DNA of 64,000 nt from Microbacterium esteraromaticum (GTDB taxonomy: Bacteria; Actinomycetota; Actinomycetes; Actinomycetales; Microbacteriaceae). A model generated the notes under the pieces. The model saw only the letters and a list, made by a program, of their open reading frames with translations, was not told where the DNA came from and did no database searches. Location: positions 2,790,001 to 2,854,000 of the forward strand of contig NZ_CP043732.1 in assembly GCF_014084045.1 (NCBI RefSeq). The letters run 5' to 3'. This document shows, piece by piece, positions 1-8,834 of the stretch. Every line of letters starts with the position of its first letter. Position 1 is the stretch's first letter. A program made the translations under genes and the position numbers.

Positions 1-624
1 TTCGACGACCTGCTCGACCGTTCGGCGCCCGCGCTCGCTGATCGAGGGAATGCTCGCGACGCGGCGATCCGGCAGATGGTGGCGGATGCCCGTGATAGCG
101 CGCGCCCGCCGAAGCGGTCGCGCCGGAGGGTGAGCGTGCTCGGCGGCGCACTCGCCCTGGTGTTCGTGGGCGGCGCAGGCTTCGCGGCGGCCAACTCGGA
201 CTGGATCTGGAGCCCGGGGCTCGAGAACCCTGAGCGCAGCTACTCGTATGTCTCGCCCACCTGGGGTCAGTGCGAGATCCGCTACAGCGGATACGACATC
301 GCCGATCCGTTCGTCGAAGCCGACGTGAACCGGATCATCGACGACTGGTTCGCCCGGACGGATGTCGAGGCTGCGGCGGATCCGTTCGTGGCGCAGTCAC
401 TGGCCGTGGTCGAGGAGTCGATCGCCCGGGACGCGGAGGCCGCGAAGGATCCGCGCATCGCCGACCTCAATGCCTGGACGGCCCATGATCAGGCGCTGAG
501 CGAGGCCATGTACAGCGAGTTGAAGGCCCACGGCTACGACTCCGAGCACGGGCTCGCGGGGGCCACATCGCACAGCCAGCTGCACTGCGAGGGCGAGGAC
601 TGGGGCGGAGAGGGCGCCGAGTGA
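1..624 (+). CDS. Hypothetical single-pass membrane protein, 5' truncated, possible anti-sigma partner
   Basis: The frame is open from base 1, so the true start lies outside the window; 207 residues are visible. A basic stretch (KRSRRR) precedes one hydrophobic helix at visible residues about 43-63. About 140 mostly acidic residues follow, with two cysteines (WGQCE and QLHCEG) that could pair outside the cell. The stop codon overlaps the GTG start of the downstream ECF sigma factor (GTGA at 621-624), so the two are translationally coupled. That position and a cytoplasmic-segment/one-helix/exported-domain layout are typical of anti-sigma factors. No zinc-anti-sigma HxxxCxxC motif is visible in the part present. 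Function is inferred from context only. Confidence 0.7.
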   Translation, partial: FDDLLDRSAPALADRGNARDAAIRQMVADARDSARPPKRSRRRVSVLGGALALVFVGGAGFAAANSDWIWSPGLENPERSYSYVSPTWGQCEIRYSGYDIADPFVEADVNRIIDDWFARTDVEAAADPFVAQSLAVVEESIARDAEAAKDPRIADLNAWTAHDQALSEAMYSELKAHGYDSEHGLAGATSHSQLHCEGEDWGGEGAE

Positions 625-1124
625 GCCGCCACGATGGCGCACGCCTGAGCCGTGCACTCGAGTCCTCGGCCACCGACCTGCTCGCCTATCTGGAGCGCAG
701 GATCGGCGCGGATGACGCCCCGGATCTGCTCGGGGAGACGATGGTTGTCGCCTGGCGCCGTGTCGATGAGCTTCCCGTCGATGCCGAGCGTGCCCGTATG
801 TGGCTGTTCGGGATCGCTCGGGGCACGCTGCTGAACCACGCCCGCGGTCAGCGCCGTCGGTGGGCACTCGCCGACCGCCTCCGGCTGCAGCTCAGGGAGT
901 CGGCGACGTCGCCAGCGGCCGACGACGGCGCTGAGGTGCGAGACGCGATCGAGAGGCTCGATCCGGAGCTTGCCGAGCTGGTCCGGCTGGTGCACTGGGA
1001 TCGTCTGAGCATCGCGGAAGCCGCCGAGCTGCTGGGGATCCGCGCGTCCACCGCACGGGGTCGATACCAGCGCGCGAAGGATGCTCTGCGGGCGACGCTC
1101 GGAGTGGGGGCGCCGCTCGCGTAG
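621..1124 (+). CDS. ECF-type RNA polymerase sigma factor
   Basis: A protein of 167 residues starting at GTG. It has the two-domain layout of ECF (sigma-70 group IV) factors. Region 2 is at about residues 10-75 (DLLGETMVVAWRR, then WLFGIARGTLLNHAR, the -10 recognition and core-binding helices). A linker of about 30 residues follows, then region 4 at about 105-160 (ELVRLVHWDRLSIAEAAELL and the helix-turn-helix IRASTARGRYQRAK). It would direct core polymerase to a small regulon. The gene is coupled by a 4-base overlap to the upstream membrane protein, the likely partner. The regulon cannot be read from this window. Confidence 0.88.
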   Translation: MSRHDGARLSRALESSATDLLAYLERRIGADDAPDLLGETMVVAWRRVDELPVDAERARMWLFGIARGTLLNHARGQRRRWALADRLRLQLRESATSPAADDGAEVRDAIERLDPELAELVRLVHWDRLSIAEAAELLGIRASTARGRYQRAKDALRATLGVGAPLA

Positions 1125-1127
1125 AAT
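1122..1127 (+). promoter_or_regulatory. Probable -10 element for ffh (TAGAAT)
   Basis: TAGAAT lies 10 bases before the ffh ATG, inside the string GCTCGCGTAGAATCGG. Only a GGAGG sequence separates it from the start codon. The transcript would start a few bases before ATG, leaving almost no leader. No convincing -35 hexamer is visible. The element lies within the last codons of the sigma factor gene. Confidence 0.45.
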
Positions 1128-1137
1128 CGGAGGCACC

Positions 1138-2691
1138 ATGGCTACCTTTGGCACGCTCTCCGATCGGCTCACCGAGACCTTCCGCAACCTGCGCACGAAG
1201 GGCAAGCTGACGCCCGCCGATGTCGACGGCACCGTCCGCGAGATCCGCCGCGCCCTGCTCGACGCGGACGTCGCCCTGCAGGTCGTGAAGGACTTCACCG
1301 GCAAGGTGCGCGAGCGCGCACTCGGCGACGAGGTGAACAAGGCGCTGAACCCGGCGCAGCAGGTCGTGCAGATCGTCAATGAAGAGCTCATCGCGATCCT
1401 CGGCGGCGAGCAGCGTCGCCTCGAGTTCGCCAAGACCCCGCCCACGGTCATCATGCTCGCGGGCCTTCAGGGCTCGGGCAAGACCACGTTCGCGGGCAAG
1501 CTGGCCAAGCAGCTCGAGGGCGAAGGGCACACGCCGCTGCTCGTCGCCGCCGACCTGCAGCGCCCGAACGCGGTGAACCAGCTGCAGGTCGTCGCCGAGC
1601 GTGCCGGAGCCACGATCTACGCTCCCGAGCCCGGCAACGGCGTCGGCGACCCGATCCGCGTCTCCAAGGACGGCGTCGACTACGCGCGCCGCCACCAGCA
1701 CGACGTCGTCATCATCGACACCGCGGGACGCCTCGGTGTCGACGCCGAGTTGATGAAGCAGGCATCTGACATCCGCAAGGCGACCAGCCCCGACGAGGTG
1801 CTGTTCGTCATCGACGCGATGATCGGTCAGGATGCGGTGAACACCGCGAAGGCCTTCCAGGAGGGCGTCGACTTCACCGGAGTGGTCCTGTCGAAGCTCG
1901 ACGGCGACGCCCGCGGTGGTGCAGCGCTGTCGGTGGCGTCCGTCACCGGACGTCCGATCATCTTCGCGTCCACGGGCGAGAACCTCGAGGACCTCGAGTC
2001 GTTCCACCCCGACCGCATGGCGAGCCGCATCCTCGACCTCGGCGACATCCTCACCCTCATCGAGCAGGCGCAGGCCGCCTTCGACGAGGAGGAGGCGCTC
2101 AAGGTCGCCGAGAAGCTGGCCAACGAGACCTTCACGCTCGAGGACTTCCTCGACCAGCTTCAGCAGATGAAGAAGATGGGCTCGATGAAGAAGATGCTCG
2201 GCATGCTGCCGGGCATGGGCCAGATGAAGCAGCAGCTCGAGGACTTCGACGAGCGCGAGATCGACCGCACCGAGGCGATCATCCGCTCCATGACACCCGG
2301 CGAGCGCCGCAACCCGAAGGTCCTCAACGGCTCGCGACGCCTGCGCATCGCCAAGGGATCCGGCATGACCGTCACCGACGTCAACCAGCTCGTGCAGCGC
2401 TTCGAGCAGGCCGCGAAGATGATGAAGACGGTCGCGCGAGGCGGCACCCCGCAGATCCCCGGCATGGGGCCGATGGGAAAGCCCGGTGCGTCGAGCAAGC
2501 GCGGCAAGAAGGGCGCCAAGGGCAAGGGCGGATCGCGATCGGGCAACCCGGCCAAGCGCGCGGCCGAGAACGCCGGGCTCGCGACGGCGAGCAGCACCCC
2601 GACGGGAACCGGCTTCGGACTCGGCGGTCGCACGGCGGCGCCCAGCGAGGCCGACCTCGCCGAGATCCAGAAGCTCTTCGGAAAGAGCTGA
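1138..2691 (+). CDS. ffh: Signal recognition particle protein Ffh
   Basis: SRP54-family GTPase of 517 residues. It binds 4.5S RNA and hydrophobic signal sequences on nascent chains and docks with FtsY at the membrane. It has an N-terminal helical bundle (about 1-90), then the G domain with P-loop GLQGSGKTT (about 107-115), DTAGR (about 191) and SKLDGDARGG. A methionine-rich M domain follows (QQMKKMGSMKKMLGMLPGMG and GMTVTDVNQLVQRFEQAAKM). The tail of about 90 residues is Gly/Lys/Ser-rich and probably disordered. The ATG at 1138 is chosen because GGAGG lies just upstream and MATFGTLSDRL matches the family N-terminus; a longer upstream frame runs through the sigma gene and is not needed. Confidence 0.97.
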   Translation: MATFGTLSDRLTETFRNLRTKGKLTPADVDGTVREIRRALLDADVALQVVKDFTGKVRERALGDEVNKALNPAQQVVQIVNEELIAILGGEQRRLEFAKTPPTVIMLAGLQGSGKTTFAGKLAKQLEGEGHTPLLVAADLQRPNAVNQLQVVAERAGATIYAPEPGNGVGDPIRVSKDGVDYARRHQHDVVIIDTAGRLGVDAELMKQASDIRKATSPDEVLFVIDAMIGQDAVNTAKAFQEGVDFTGVVLSKLDGDARGGAALSVASVTGRPIIFASTGENLEDLESFHPDRMASRILDLGDILTLIEQAQAAFDEEEALKVAEKLANETFTLEDFLDQLQQMKKMGSMKKMLGMLPGMGQMKQQLEDFDEREIDRTEAIIRSMTPGERRNPKVLNGSRRLRIAKGSGMTVTDVNQLVQRFEQAAKMMKTVARGGTPQIPGMGPMGKPGASSKRGKKGAKGKGGSRSGNPAKRAAENAGLATASSTPTGTGFGLGGRTAAPSEADLAEIQKLFGKS

Positions 2692-2697
2692 TCCGCA

Positions 2698-3633
2698 TCA
2701 GCCCGTGTGGCTGAGCTCTCGCGAGCGCGCGGGTGGCGGATCGAGGCGTGCTGGCTCGGCGCGGCGGTGCGTGAACATCTGGCCGGCGACCAGAGCGACC
2801 AGCACGGTCGCGATGCCGATGGATTGAGTGGTGGTGAACGTCTCGCCGGCGACCAGGACTCCGAGCACCGTGGCGACGACGGGGGAGAGCAGCGCGAGGA
2901 GGCCGGGCGCGGCGACGGGAAGCTGCTGGATGCCGCGGAACCACAGCACATAGGCGAGCAGGCCGCCGACGCTCGCCAGCCAGAGGTAGCCCAGGATCGC
3001 TCCCGGTTCGACTCGTGTCGGAAGCGGTTCGAGCAGCAGCGTCAGCGGCAGAAGCATCAGACCGCCTGCGGAGAGCTGCCAGCCGGCGTATGCGACCGGG
3101 CCCACGCCTGCGGGCCGGCCCCAGCGCTTGGTGAGGACGACCCCGGATGCCGTCGCCGCGACGCCTCCCAGAGCGGCCAGCACGCCGACGGGGTCGAGTC
3201 GCGCGCTCGGGCCGAGGACGACGAGGGTGACGCCGCCCGCACCGACGAGGGCGGCGATGGTGGCGAGCACCCGCGTGCGCTCGCGCAGCGCCATTCTGCC
3301 GAGGCCGATGATGATGAGGGGCTGAACGCCGGCGATCGCGGCGGCGGCCCCGCCGGGCAAACGCTCCGCGGCGATGAAGAGCAGGGGGAAGAACGCGCTG
3401 ATGTTCAGGATCCCGAGAACGGACGCCTTCCACCACCAGGAGCCCCGAGGAAGGGCCCTTCCTGCGACCAGCGCGAGCACCCCCGCCGGCAGCGCCCGCA
3501 GAAGCCCCGCCAGCAGCGGGTGCCCGGCGGGAAGCAGCTCGGTCGTCACGAGATACGTCGTGCCCCAGGCCATCGGCGCGAGGGCGGTGAGGAGAAGAAC
3601 ACGCAGGGGGATCATGTGTTCAGCGTGCGTCAT
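2698..3633 (-). CDS. EamA/DMT-family transporter
   Basis: Drug/metabolite-transporter permease of about 311 residues. It shows ten hydrophobic helices in two EamA halves, for example PMAWGTTYLVTTELLPAG at the N-terminus and VGGLLAYVLWFRGIQQLP in the second half. The family exports amino acids, metabolites or toxic analogues; the substrate cannot be told. Two starts are possible: ATG at 3633 (MTHAEHMIPL) and ATG at 3615 (MIPLRVLL), which begins nearer the first helix. Neither has a strong ribosome-binding site. The gene is divergent from a LysR regulator 60 bases away, so it is a likely target of that regulator. Confidence 0.88.
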   Translation of the reverse strand: MTHAEHMIPLRVLLLTALAPMAWGTTYLVTTELLPAGHPLLAGLLRALPAGVLALVAGRALPRGSWWWKASVLGILNISAFFPLLFIAAERLPGGAAAAIAGVQPLIIIGLGRMALRERTRVLATIAALVGAGGVTLVVLGPSARLDPVGVLAALGGVAATASGVVLTKRWGRPAGVGPVAYAGWQLSAGGLMLLPLTLLLEPLPTRVEPGAILGYLWLASVGGLLAYVLWFRGIQQLPVAAPGLLALLSPVVATVLGVLVAGETFTTTQSIGIATVLVALVAGQMFTHRRAEPARLDPPPARSRELSHTG

Positions 3634-3652
3634 CGGCGGACATGAGTCCAAC

Positions 3653-3692
3653 GCATGCTTTTCACACGAACAATGAACTGAGATCATGCTTA
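3653..3692. promoter_or_regulatory. Divergent intergenic region with a GCATGCTT / CATGCTTA repeat
   Basis: The 60-base gap between the exporter and lysR contains GCATGCTT (3653-3660) and CATGCTTA (3685-3692). The shared CATGCTT core is repeated directly at a distance of 31 bases. LysR regulators usually bind about 50 bases in the divergent promoter they share with their target. This is a plausible but unproven operator. Confidence 0.3.
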
Positions 3693-3693
3693 T

Positions 3694-4575
3694 GTGGATC
3701 TGCAGCAGCTGCGCTATGTCGTCGAGGTCGCCTCTGTCGCGAGCTTCACCCGTGCGGCCGAGCGATGCTTCGTCACCCAGTCCGCGTTGAGCCATCAGAT
3801 CGCTGCGCTCGAGCGCGAACTCGGTCAGCGCCTCTTCATCCGATCGAGCCGCAGCGTGCGACCCACCGAGGCGGGCCTGGCATTCCTCCAGCACGCGCGG
3901 ACGGCCCTCGCAGCAGTGGCGGCGGCGAAGGAGGATGCCGCCGCCGCGGAGGGCCGCGTCGTCGGAACCCTGAGGCTGGGGGTCATCCCGACGGTCGCCG
4001 CGGTGGATATCCCGGCTGTCATCGCCGGATTCCGCGCAGAGCACCCCGAGGTGCGGGTGGAGCTGACGGTGGGCAACAGCGAATCCCTCGTCGCCGCGGT
4101 CCGCGGCGACGAACTGGATGCTGCGTTCCTCGGCCTGCGCGCCGACGTCGAGCCGGCCGGCGTGTCGGGGCGTCTGCTCGATCGCGAACGACTGGTGGCG
4201 GTCCTGCCGCCATCGCATCCGGTCGCGGGCCGCGCGAGGATCCGTCTGCAGGACATCGCGAAAGATACCTTCGCCGACTTCCCGGCGGGCACATCGGGGC
4301 GCGCACAGGGCGATCTGGCGTTCTCGACAGCAGGCCTCGGTCGCGATGTCGCGTTCGAGGCGGCCTCCGCCGAGCTCCTGCTCGGGCTCGTTGCGTCGGG
4401 ACTCGCCGTGTGCCTGCTCGCACCCGGCGTCGTCAGCCGCTCGTCTGCGGACGTCGTGGCCGTCGACATCGAAGACGGGCCGATGCGCGCGGAGTATCTG
4501 ATCTGGCATGAGCACGCGCCGCGCGCGGTCGCCCGCGCGTTCGTTGCACGACTCGCGGCGGATGACCGCCGCTGA
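3694..4575 (+). CDS. LysR-family transcriptional regulator
   Basis: A protein of 293 residues, the usual LysR length, starting at GTG. The N-terminal winged helix-turn-helix covers about residues 1-60 (MDLQQLRYVVEVASVASFTR, then CFVTQSALSHQIAALERELG). The periplasmic-binding-like effector domain follows from about residue 90 (VVGTLRLGVIPTVAAVDIPA). It is divergent from the DMT exporter, the classic arrangement in which a LysR protein senses a small molecule and induces its neighbour. The effector is unknown. Its 3' end faces glpK across a strong hairpin, so it is transcriptionally separate from the glycerol genes. Confidence 0.93.
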   Translation: MDLQQLRYVVEVASVASFTRAAERCFVTQSALSHQIAALERELGQRLFIRSSRSVRPTEAGLAFLQHARTALAAVAAAKEDAAAAEGRVVGTLRLGVIPTVAAVDIPAVIAGFRAEHPEVRVELTVGNSESLVAAVRGDELDAAFLGLRADVEPAGVSGRLLDRERLVAVLPPSHPVAGRARIRLQDIAKDTFADFPAGTSGRAQGDLAFSTAGLGRDVAFEAASAELLLGLVASGLAVCLLAPGVVSRSSADVVAVDIEDGPMRAEYLIWHEHAPRAVARAFVARLAADDRR

Positions 4576-4580
4576 CACGC

Positions 4581-4619
4581 AGAGGGCGGATCCGGAGACG
4601 CGCTCCGAACCCGCCCTCT
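4581..4619. terminator. Bidirectional hairpin terminator between lysR and glpK
   Basis: AGAGGGCGG (4581-4589) pairs with CCGCCCTCT (4611-4619). An inner CGGAG/CTCCG stem (4593-4597 and 4603-4607) extends it. It lies between the two convergent genes, six bases after the lysR stop. A T-rich tail is weak on both strands, as is common in high-GC actinobacteria. Confidence 0.65.
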
Positions 4620-4632
4620 CATAGAGCCGCGA

Positions 4633-6147
4633 TCACCTCACGTCGTCGTCGACCCAGTCCATCGACTTCGACACGGCCTTGCGCCACAGGCGGAGCAGAC
4701 GGTCGCGCTCAGCAGCGTCCATGGTCGGCTCCCAGCGCTTGTCCTCCTGCCAGTTCGCGGAGAGGTCGTCGAGTCCGCTCCAGAAGCCCACCGCGAGCCC
4801 GGCGGCGTACGCCGCGCCGAGCGCGGTGGTCTCGGCGACCACGGGCCGGACGACCGGCACCCCGAGGACGTCGGCCTGGAACTGCATAAGGGCATCGTTG
4901 GCGACCATGCCGCCGTCGACCTTCAGCTCCGAGAGGTCGACCCCGGCATCCGCGTTCACGGCATCCAGCACGTCGCGCGTCTGGAAGGCGACCGCTTCGA
5001 GCGCCGCACGCGCGATGTGGTTCCTGTTCGAGTACCGGGTCAGGCCCACGATCGCGCCACGGGCATCCGGGCGCCAGTAGGGAGCGAAGAGACCCGAGAA
5101 CGCCGGCACGATGTACACCCCGCCGTTGTCGTCGACCTGGCGCGCGAGGTCTTCGACCTCGGGTGCAGATCCGATGATCCCGAGCTGGTCCCGCAGCCAC
5201 TGGATCAGCGAACCGGTGACCGCGATCGAACCCTCGAGGGCGTAGTGCGTCGGCCCGTCGCCCAGCTTGTATCCGACGGTGGTGAGCAGACCGTTCTTGG
5301 AGTGCACGACCTCCTCGCCGGTGTTGAAGATGAGGAAGCAGCCCGTTCCGTAGGTGTTCTTGCTCTCGCCCTTGTCGAACGCGGCCTGACCGAAGGTGGC
5401 GGCCTGCTGGTCGCCCAGGATTCCCGCGATGGGGGTCTCGCGCAGCAGCGAGGAGTCCTCAGCGGCCCCGTACACCTCGGACGATGAGCGGATCTCCGGC
5501 ATCATCGAGCGCGGCACGCCGAATGCCTCGAGGATGTCGTCACGCCACTCGAGTGTCTCGAGATCCATGAACATGGTGCGCGACGCGTTGGTCACGTCGG
5601 TCGCGTGCACACCGCCGTCGACGCCGCCGGTGAGGTTCCAGAGCACCCAGCAGTCCGTGGTGCCGAACATCAGGTCGCCTGCCTCGGCCTTCTCGCGGGC
5701 TCCCTCGACGTTCTCGAGGATCCACGCGATCTTCGTACCCGAGAAGTAGGTCGCGAGCGGCAGGCCGACGATCGGCTTGAACCGCTCGACGCCGCCGTCG
5801 GCCGCGAGGCGGTCGACGATCTCCTGGGTGCGGGTGTCCTGCCAGACGATGGCGTTGTAGACCGGCTCGCCGGTGTTCCTGTCCCAGACCACCGCGGTCT
5901 CGCGCTGGTTGGTGATGCCGACCGCGGCGATGTCGTGGCGGGTGAGATCGGCGCGGCTGAGGGCCAGGCCGATCACCTCCTGCACATTGCGCCAGATCTC
6001 CGACGCGTCGTGCTCGACCCAGCCCGCCTTGGGCAGGATCTGCTCGTGCTCCTTCTGACCGGTGGCGATGATGCTGCCCTTGCGGTCGAAGATGATGGCA
6101 CGGCTCGAGGTGGTGCCCTGATCGATTGCGATGATGTAGTCAGCCAT
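4633..6147 (-). CDS. glpK: Glycerol kinase
   Basis: FGGY-family kinase of 504 residues, the standard GlpK length. It phosphorylates glycerol with ATP to sn-glycerol-3-phosphate in the cytosol, trapping glycerol brought in by the facilitator. Visible signatures are the N-terminal phosphate-binding loop [10 protein letters not shown], substrate-site [10 protein letters not shown], the FGGY signature region [15 protein letters not shown], and the second ATP-site segment [10 protein letters not shown]. It is the last gene of the glpD-glpF-glpK run on the minus strand, 22 bases after glpF. A purine-rich site (AAAGGAGAAGC) precedes the ATG. The operon is probably induced by glycerol through the SorC-type regulator. 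Confidence 0.97.
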   Translation of the reverse strand: MADYIIAIDQGTTSSRAIIFDRKGSIIATGQKEHEQILPKAGWVEHDASEIWRNVQEVIGLALSRADLTRHDIAAVGITNQRETAVVWDRNTGEPVYNAIVWQDTRTQEIVDRLAADGGVERFKPIVGLPLATYFSGTKIAWILENVEGAREKAEAGDLMFGTTDCWVLWNLTGGVDGGVHATDVTNASRTMFMDLETLEWRDDILEAFGVPRSMMPEIRSSSEVYGAAEDSSLLRETPIAGILGDQQAATFGQAAFDKGESKNTYGTGCFLIFNTGEEVVHSKNGLLTTVGYKLGDGPTHYALEGSIAVTGSLIQWLRDQLGIIGSAPEVEDLARQVDDNGGVYIVPAFSGLFAPYWRPDARGAIVGLTRYSNRNHIARAALEAVAFQTRDVLDAVNADAGVDLSELKVDGGMVANDALMQFQADVLGVPVVRPVVAETTALGAAYAAGLAVGFWSGLDDLSANWQEDKRWEPTMDAAERDRLLRLWRKAVSKSMDWVDDDVR

Positions 6148-6169
6148 GATGCTTCTCCTTTGAATCAGG

Positions 6170-6931
6170 TCAGGCGAGTGTCACGAGGTTGAGCAGCGCC
6201 GGCGAGGCGAGCGCGGCGAGGGAGCCGCCGATGAGGGGGCCGACGACAGGCACCCACGAGTACGCCCAGTCGCTCGATCCCTTGCCCTTGATCGGGAGGA
6301 TCGCGTGCGCGATGCGAGGACCGAGGTCGCGGGCGGGGTTGATCGCGTACCCGGTCGGACCACCGAGCGATGCGCCGATGCCGACCACCAGCAGGGCGAC
6401 GGGGAGGGCGGTGAGCGGTCCGAGGCCTCCGGGCGTCCCGATCTCGATGTCGCCGTAGTCGGCGAACGCGAAGATGATGAACACCAGCACGAACGTGCCG
6501 ATGATCTCGGTGATGAGGTTCCAGCCGTAGGAGCGGATGGCCGGACCGGTCGAGAACACGCCGAGCTTGTTGGCGGCCTCGGGCTCCTCGTCGAAGTGCT
6601 GCTTGTAGGCGAGCCACACGACGATGGCACCCAGGATGGCGCCGAGGACCTCGGCGGCGGTGGCGACGAGGAACGCGGTGAAGGTGATCTTGCCTGCGAT
6701 CAGCAGGCCGATGCCGACAGCGGGGTTGAGGATGGCCCCGGAGTAGGCCGAGGCGAGAACACCGGCGAACACTGCCAGGCCCCATCCCCAGTTGACCATG
6801 AGGAATCCGCCCGCGTAGCCCTTGTTCTTGGCGAGTGCGACGTTCGCGACGACACCGCATCCGAGCAGGACGAGCATCGCGGTTCCGACGAACTCGGAGA
6901 GGAAGTACAGCCCGAGATTGACATCAGTCAT
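6170..6931 (-). CDS. glpF: Aquaglyceroporin (glycerol uptake facilitator, MIP family)
   Basis: Six-helix MIP channel of 253 residues that lets glycerol cross the membrane passively. Both pore half-helices are present: the first in [11 protein letters not shown] (NPA) and the second in [12 protein letters not shown]. The Asp after the second NPAR is the classical mark of glycerol-conducting rather than water-only channels. The start [16 protein letters not shown] is chosen at 6931 because the first helix follows directly and AAAGAAGAC precedes it; a longer frame upstream is not protein-like. It lies between glpK and glpD, in the same direction as both. Confidence 0.95.
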   Translation of the reverse strand: MTDVNLGLYFLSEFVGTAMLVLLGCGVVANVALAKNKGYAGGFLMVNWGWGLAVFAGVLASAYSGAILNPAVGIGLLIAGKITFTAFLVATAAEVLGAILGAIVVWLAYKQHFDEEPEAANKLGVFSTGPAIRSYGWNLITEIIGTFVLVFIIFAFADYGDIEIGTPGGLGPLTALPVALLVVGIGASLGGPTGYAINPARDLGPRIAHAILPIKGKGSSDWAYSWVPVVGPLIGGSLAALASPALLNLVTLA

Positions 6932-7016
6932 GTCTTCTTTGACCTTTCGTGCGCACGTGCTCTCCCCAAGCCCGTGCAGTGAGTGAAATACGTCGTGAGG
7001 AGGACGACGGGGTCGT

Positions 7017-8735
7017 TCAGCCTTCGAGGTGTGACGGAAGAGCGGGAAGCTCGAGACCGTGCCGGTCGTTGAGCAGGGTGCGTGCGCCCTCGAGCTCGGC
7101 GTCGCGACGGGCGGCGTCCCAGCCCAGCAGGGGAGCCATGGCATCCGCCAGCTCCGTGAGGACATCGATGTCGACGTCGCCGGTGAAGGCGAGGCTGGTG
7201 CGGCGCAGGACGACGTCCTGAAGCCGGACCGCGTGCTCGTGCTCGATCATCCAGGCGAGCTCCCGCGTCGAGAGGTCGCCGCCCGCGAGCGGAGCGTCGT
7301 CGCCGTCCTGGATGAATCCCCACACCTGCGCCGCGCGGGTGCCGTACCGGGTGAGCAGGCGCTCTGCGCGTTCGCCCGCGCCTGAGAGGTTCTGCTCCAC
7401 CCAGCTGTGTCGCGCGCGAGCCGTGCGCGGGAAGCCCTCGCCGCCGCCGATCGCCCGGCCAACGGTCGAGACGGAGCGGGTGCGGCCGATCAGCCCGAGC
7501 ACCACGTCCGACAGCGACTCGCCGAGCGCGCGGAAGGTCGTCCACTTGCCCCCGACGAGGCTGACCAGGGGAACGCGGCCCGCCTTGTCCACCTCGATCC
7601 GGTAGTCGCGCGAGACGAAGCCGGGAGCGGTGTCCTCGTGGCGGGGGAGGGGGCGGATGCCCGAGAAGGTGTACACGATCTGATCACGCGACACCGGGAT
7701 CGAGGGGAACACGTGATGGATGAGCTCGAAGAAGTAGTCGATCTCCTCGTCTGTGCAGACCGGGTTCTCGCGAGGATCCGCATCGATGTCGGTGGTGCCG
7801 ACGAGCACACGGCCCTTGAGCGGGTAGATGAGGACGATGCGGCCGTCGGAGTGCTCGAAGAAGATCTCCCGCCCCCCGGTGGCGTCGAGCAGCTCAGGGT
7901 GATCCAGCACGATGTGCGAGCCCTTCGTGCCGCCCATGAAGCGCGTGTCCTCACCGAGCGCTTCGTTGGTGAGGTCGGTCCACGGCCCCGAGGCGTTGAC
8001 GACCACATCGGCGGACACCGTGAACTCCGTGCCGGACTCGAGGTCGCGGAGCAGGACTCCGTCGCCCGAGCGGCCTGCCGCCTCGACGTAGTTGAGTGCG
8101 ATGGCGCCGGGGTGGGCGGCCCGGCCGTCCTGCAGGACATCCAGCGCGAGTCGCTCCGGGTCGTGCATGGAGGCGTCGTAGTAGGTCGCCGTGTACTTGA
8201 TGCCTGGATCGAGTGAGGGCAGTTCGGCCAGCGATCGCCTGCGCCCCAGGAAGCGGTGCCTGGGCACGACCCCGCCGTCCCGCGAGAACGTGTCGTAGAT
8301 GGTCAGGCCGACCTTGATGAGGAACGCGCCGCGCTCCTGAGGCTTGCCGCTGCGGTGGGTGAGGAAGCGCAGCGGGGCCGAGAGTATCCCCGAGAACGTC
8401 GAGTAGATCGGGATGGTCGTCTGCAGCGGCTTGACGTAGTGCGGGGCGATCTTGAGCAGTCCGTTGCGCTCCTGAACGGATTCCCGCACGAGACGGAACT
8501 CTCCGTTCTCGAGGTAGCGGATGCCGCCATGGATCATGTGGCTGGAGGCTGAGGACGCACCCGATGCGAAGTCACCCCGCTCGACCAGCAGCACGTCCAC
8601 GCCCTGCAGGGCCAGGTCGCGGAAGGTGGCGATGCCGTTGATGCCCGCACCGATGACGAGGACGGTCGTGCGCCCCGACTCGCGAACGGCCCGTACCTGC
8701 TCTCGCTCCCGCGAGGAGTGTGTCGACTCGATCAT
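7017..8735 (-). CDS. glpD: Aerobic glycerol-3-phosphate dehydrogenase (FAD)
   Basis: FAD-dependent enzyme of 572 residues that oxidises glycerol-3-phosphate to dihydroxyacetone phosphate at the membrane, passing electrons to quinone. The FAD-binding Rossmann motif VIGAGINGIATFRDLALQG is near residues 30-48, followed by the family motif ASSASSHMIHGGIRYLE. The C-terminal helical domain of the GlpA/GlpD family covers about residues 390-550. ATG at 8735 is chosen because AGAGAGGTCGAAG lies immediately upstream; frames starting further up run into the regulator's operator. It is the first gene of the operon leading to glpF and glpK. Confidence 0.96.
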   Translation of the reverse strand: MIESTHSSREREQVRAVRESGRTTVLVIGAGINGIATFRDLALQGVDVLLVERGDFASGASSASSHMIHGGIRYLENGEFRLVRESVQERNGLLKIAPHYVKPLQTTIPIYSTFSGILSAPLRFLTHRSGKPQERGAFLIKVGLTIYDTFSRDGGVVPRHRFLGRRRSLAELPSLDPGIKYTATYYDASMHDPERLALDVLQDGRAAHPGAIALNYVEAAGRSGDGVLLRDLESGTEFTVSADVVVNASGPWTDLTNEALGEDTRFMGGTKGSHIVLDHPELLDATGGREIFFEHSDGRIVLIYPLKGRVLVGTTDIDADPRENPVCTDEEIDYFFELIHHVFPSIPVSRDQIVYTFSGIRPLPRHEDTAPGFVSRDYRIEVDKAGRVPLVSLVGGKWTTFRALGESLSDVVLGLIGRTRSVSTVGRAIGGGEGFPRTARARHSWVEQNLSGAGERAERLLTRYGTRAAQVWGFIQDGDDAPLAGGDLSTRELAWMIEHEHAVRLQDVVLRRTSLAFTGDVDIDVLTELADAMAPLLGWDAARRDAELEGARTLLNDRHGLELPALPSHLEG

Positions 8736-8784
8736 CTTCGACCTCTCTTCTCTGGTTGCCTTCAGCATCGACCCGCTGCGCTGG

Positions 8785-8814
8785 ATGTGCAAGCCGAATG
8801 CACATATGTGCAAG
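8785..8814. promoter_or_regulatory. Palindromic operator between glpD and the SorC-type regulator
   Basis: TGCACATATGTGCA (8799-8812) is a perfect 14-base palindrome. Its right half ATGTGCAAG (8806-8814) is repeated directly at 8785-8793, exactly 21 bases or two helical turns away. It sits midway in the 99-base gap between the divergent glpD and the regulator gene. This is where a SorC/DeoR-type repressor would bind to control both. The assignment is inference. Confidence 0.6.
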
Positions 8815-8834
8815 AATCGTCGCCGGAGGACAGC

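Noticed and set aside
6932..7016. Second copy of the glycerol operator between glpF and glpD
   Set aside because: GTGCGCACGTGC here is GC-rich and partly symmetric, but matches the TGCACATATGTGCA site poorly. The genes run in one direction, so no extra promoter is needed.
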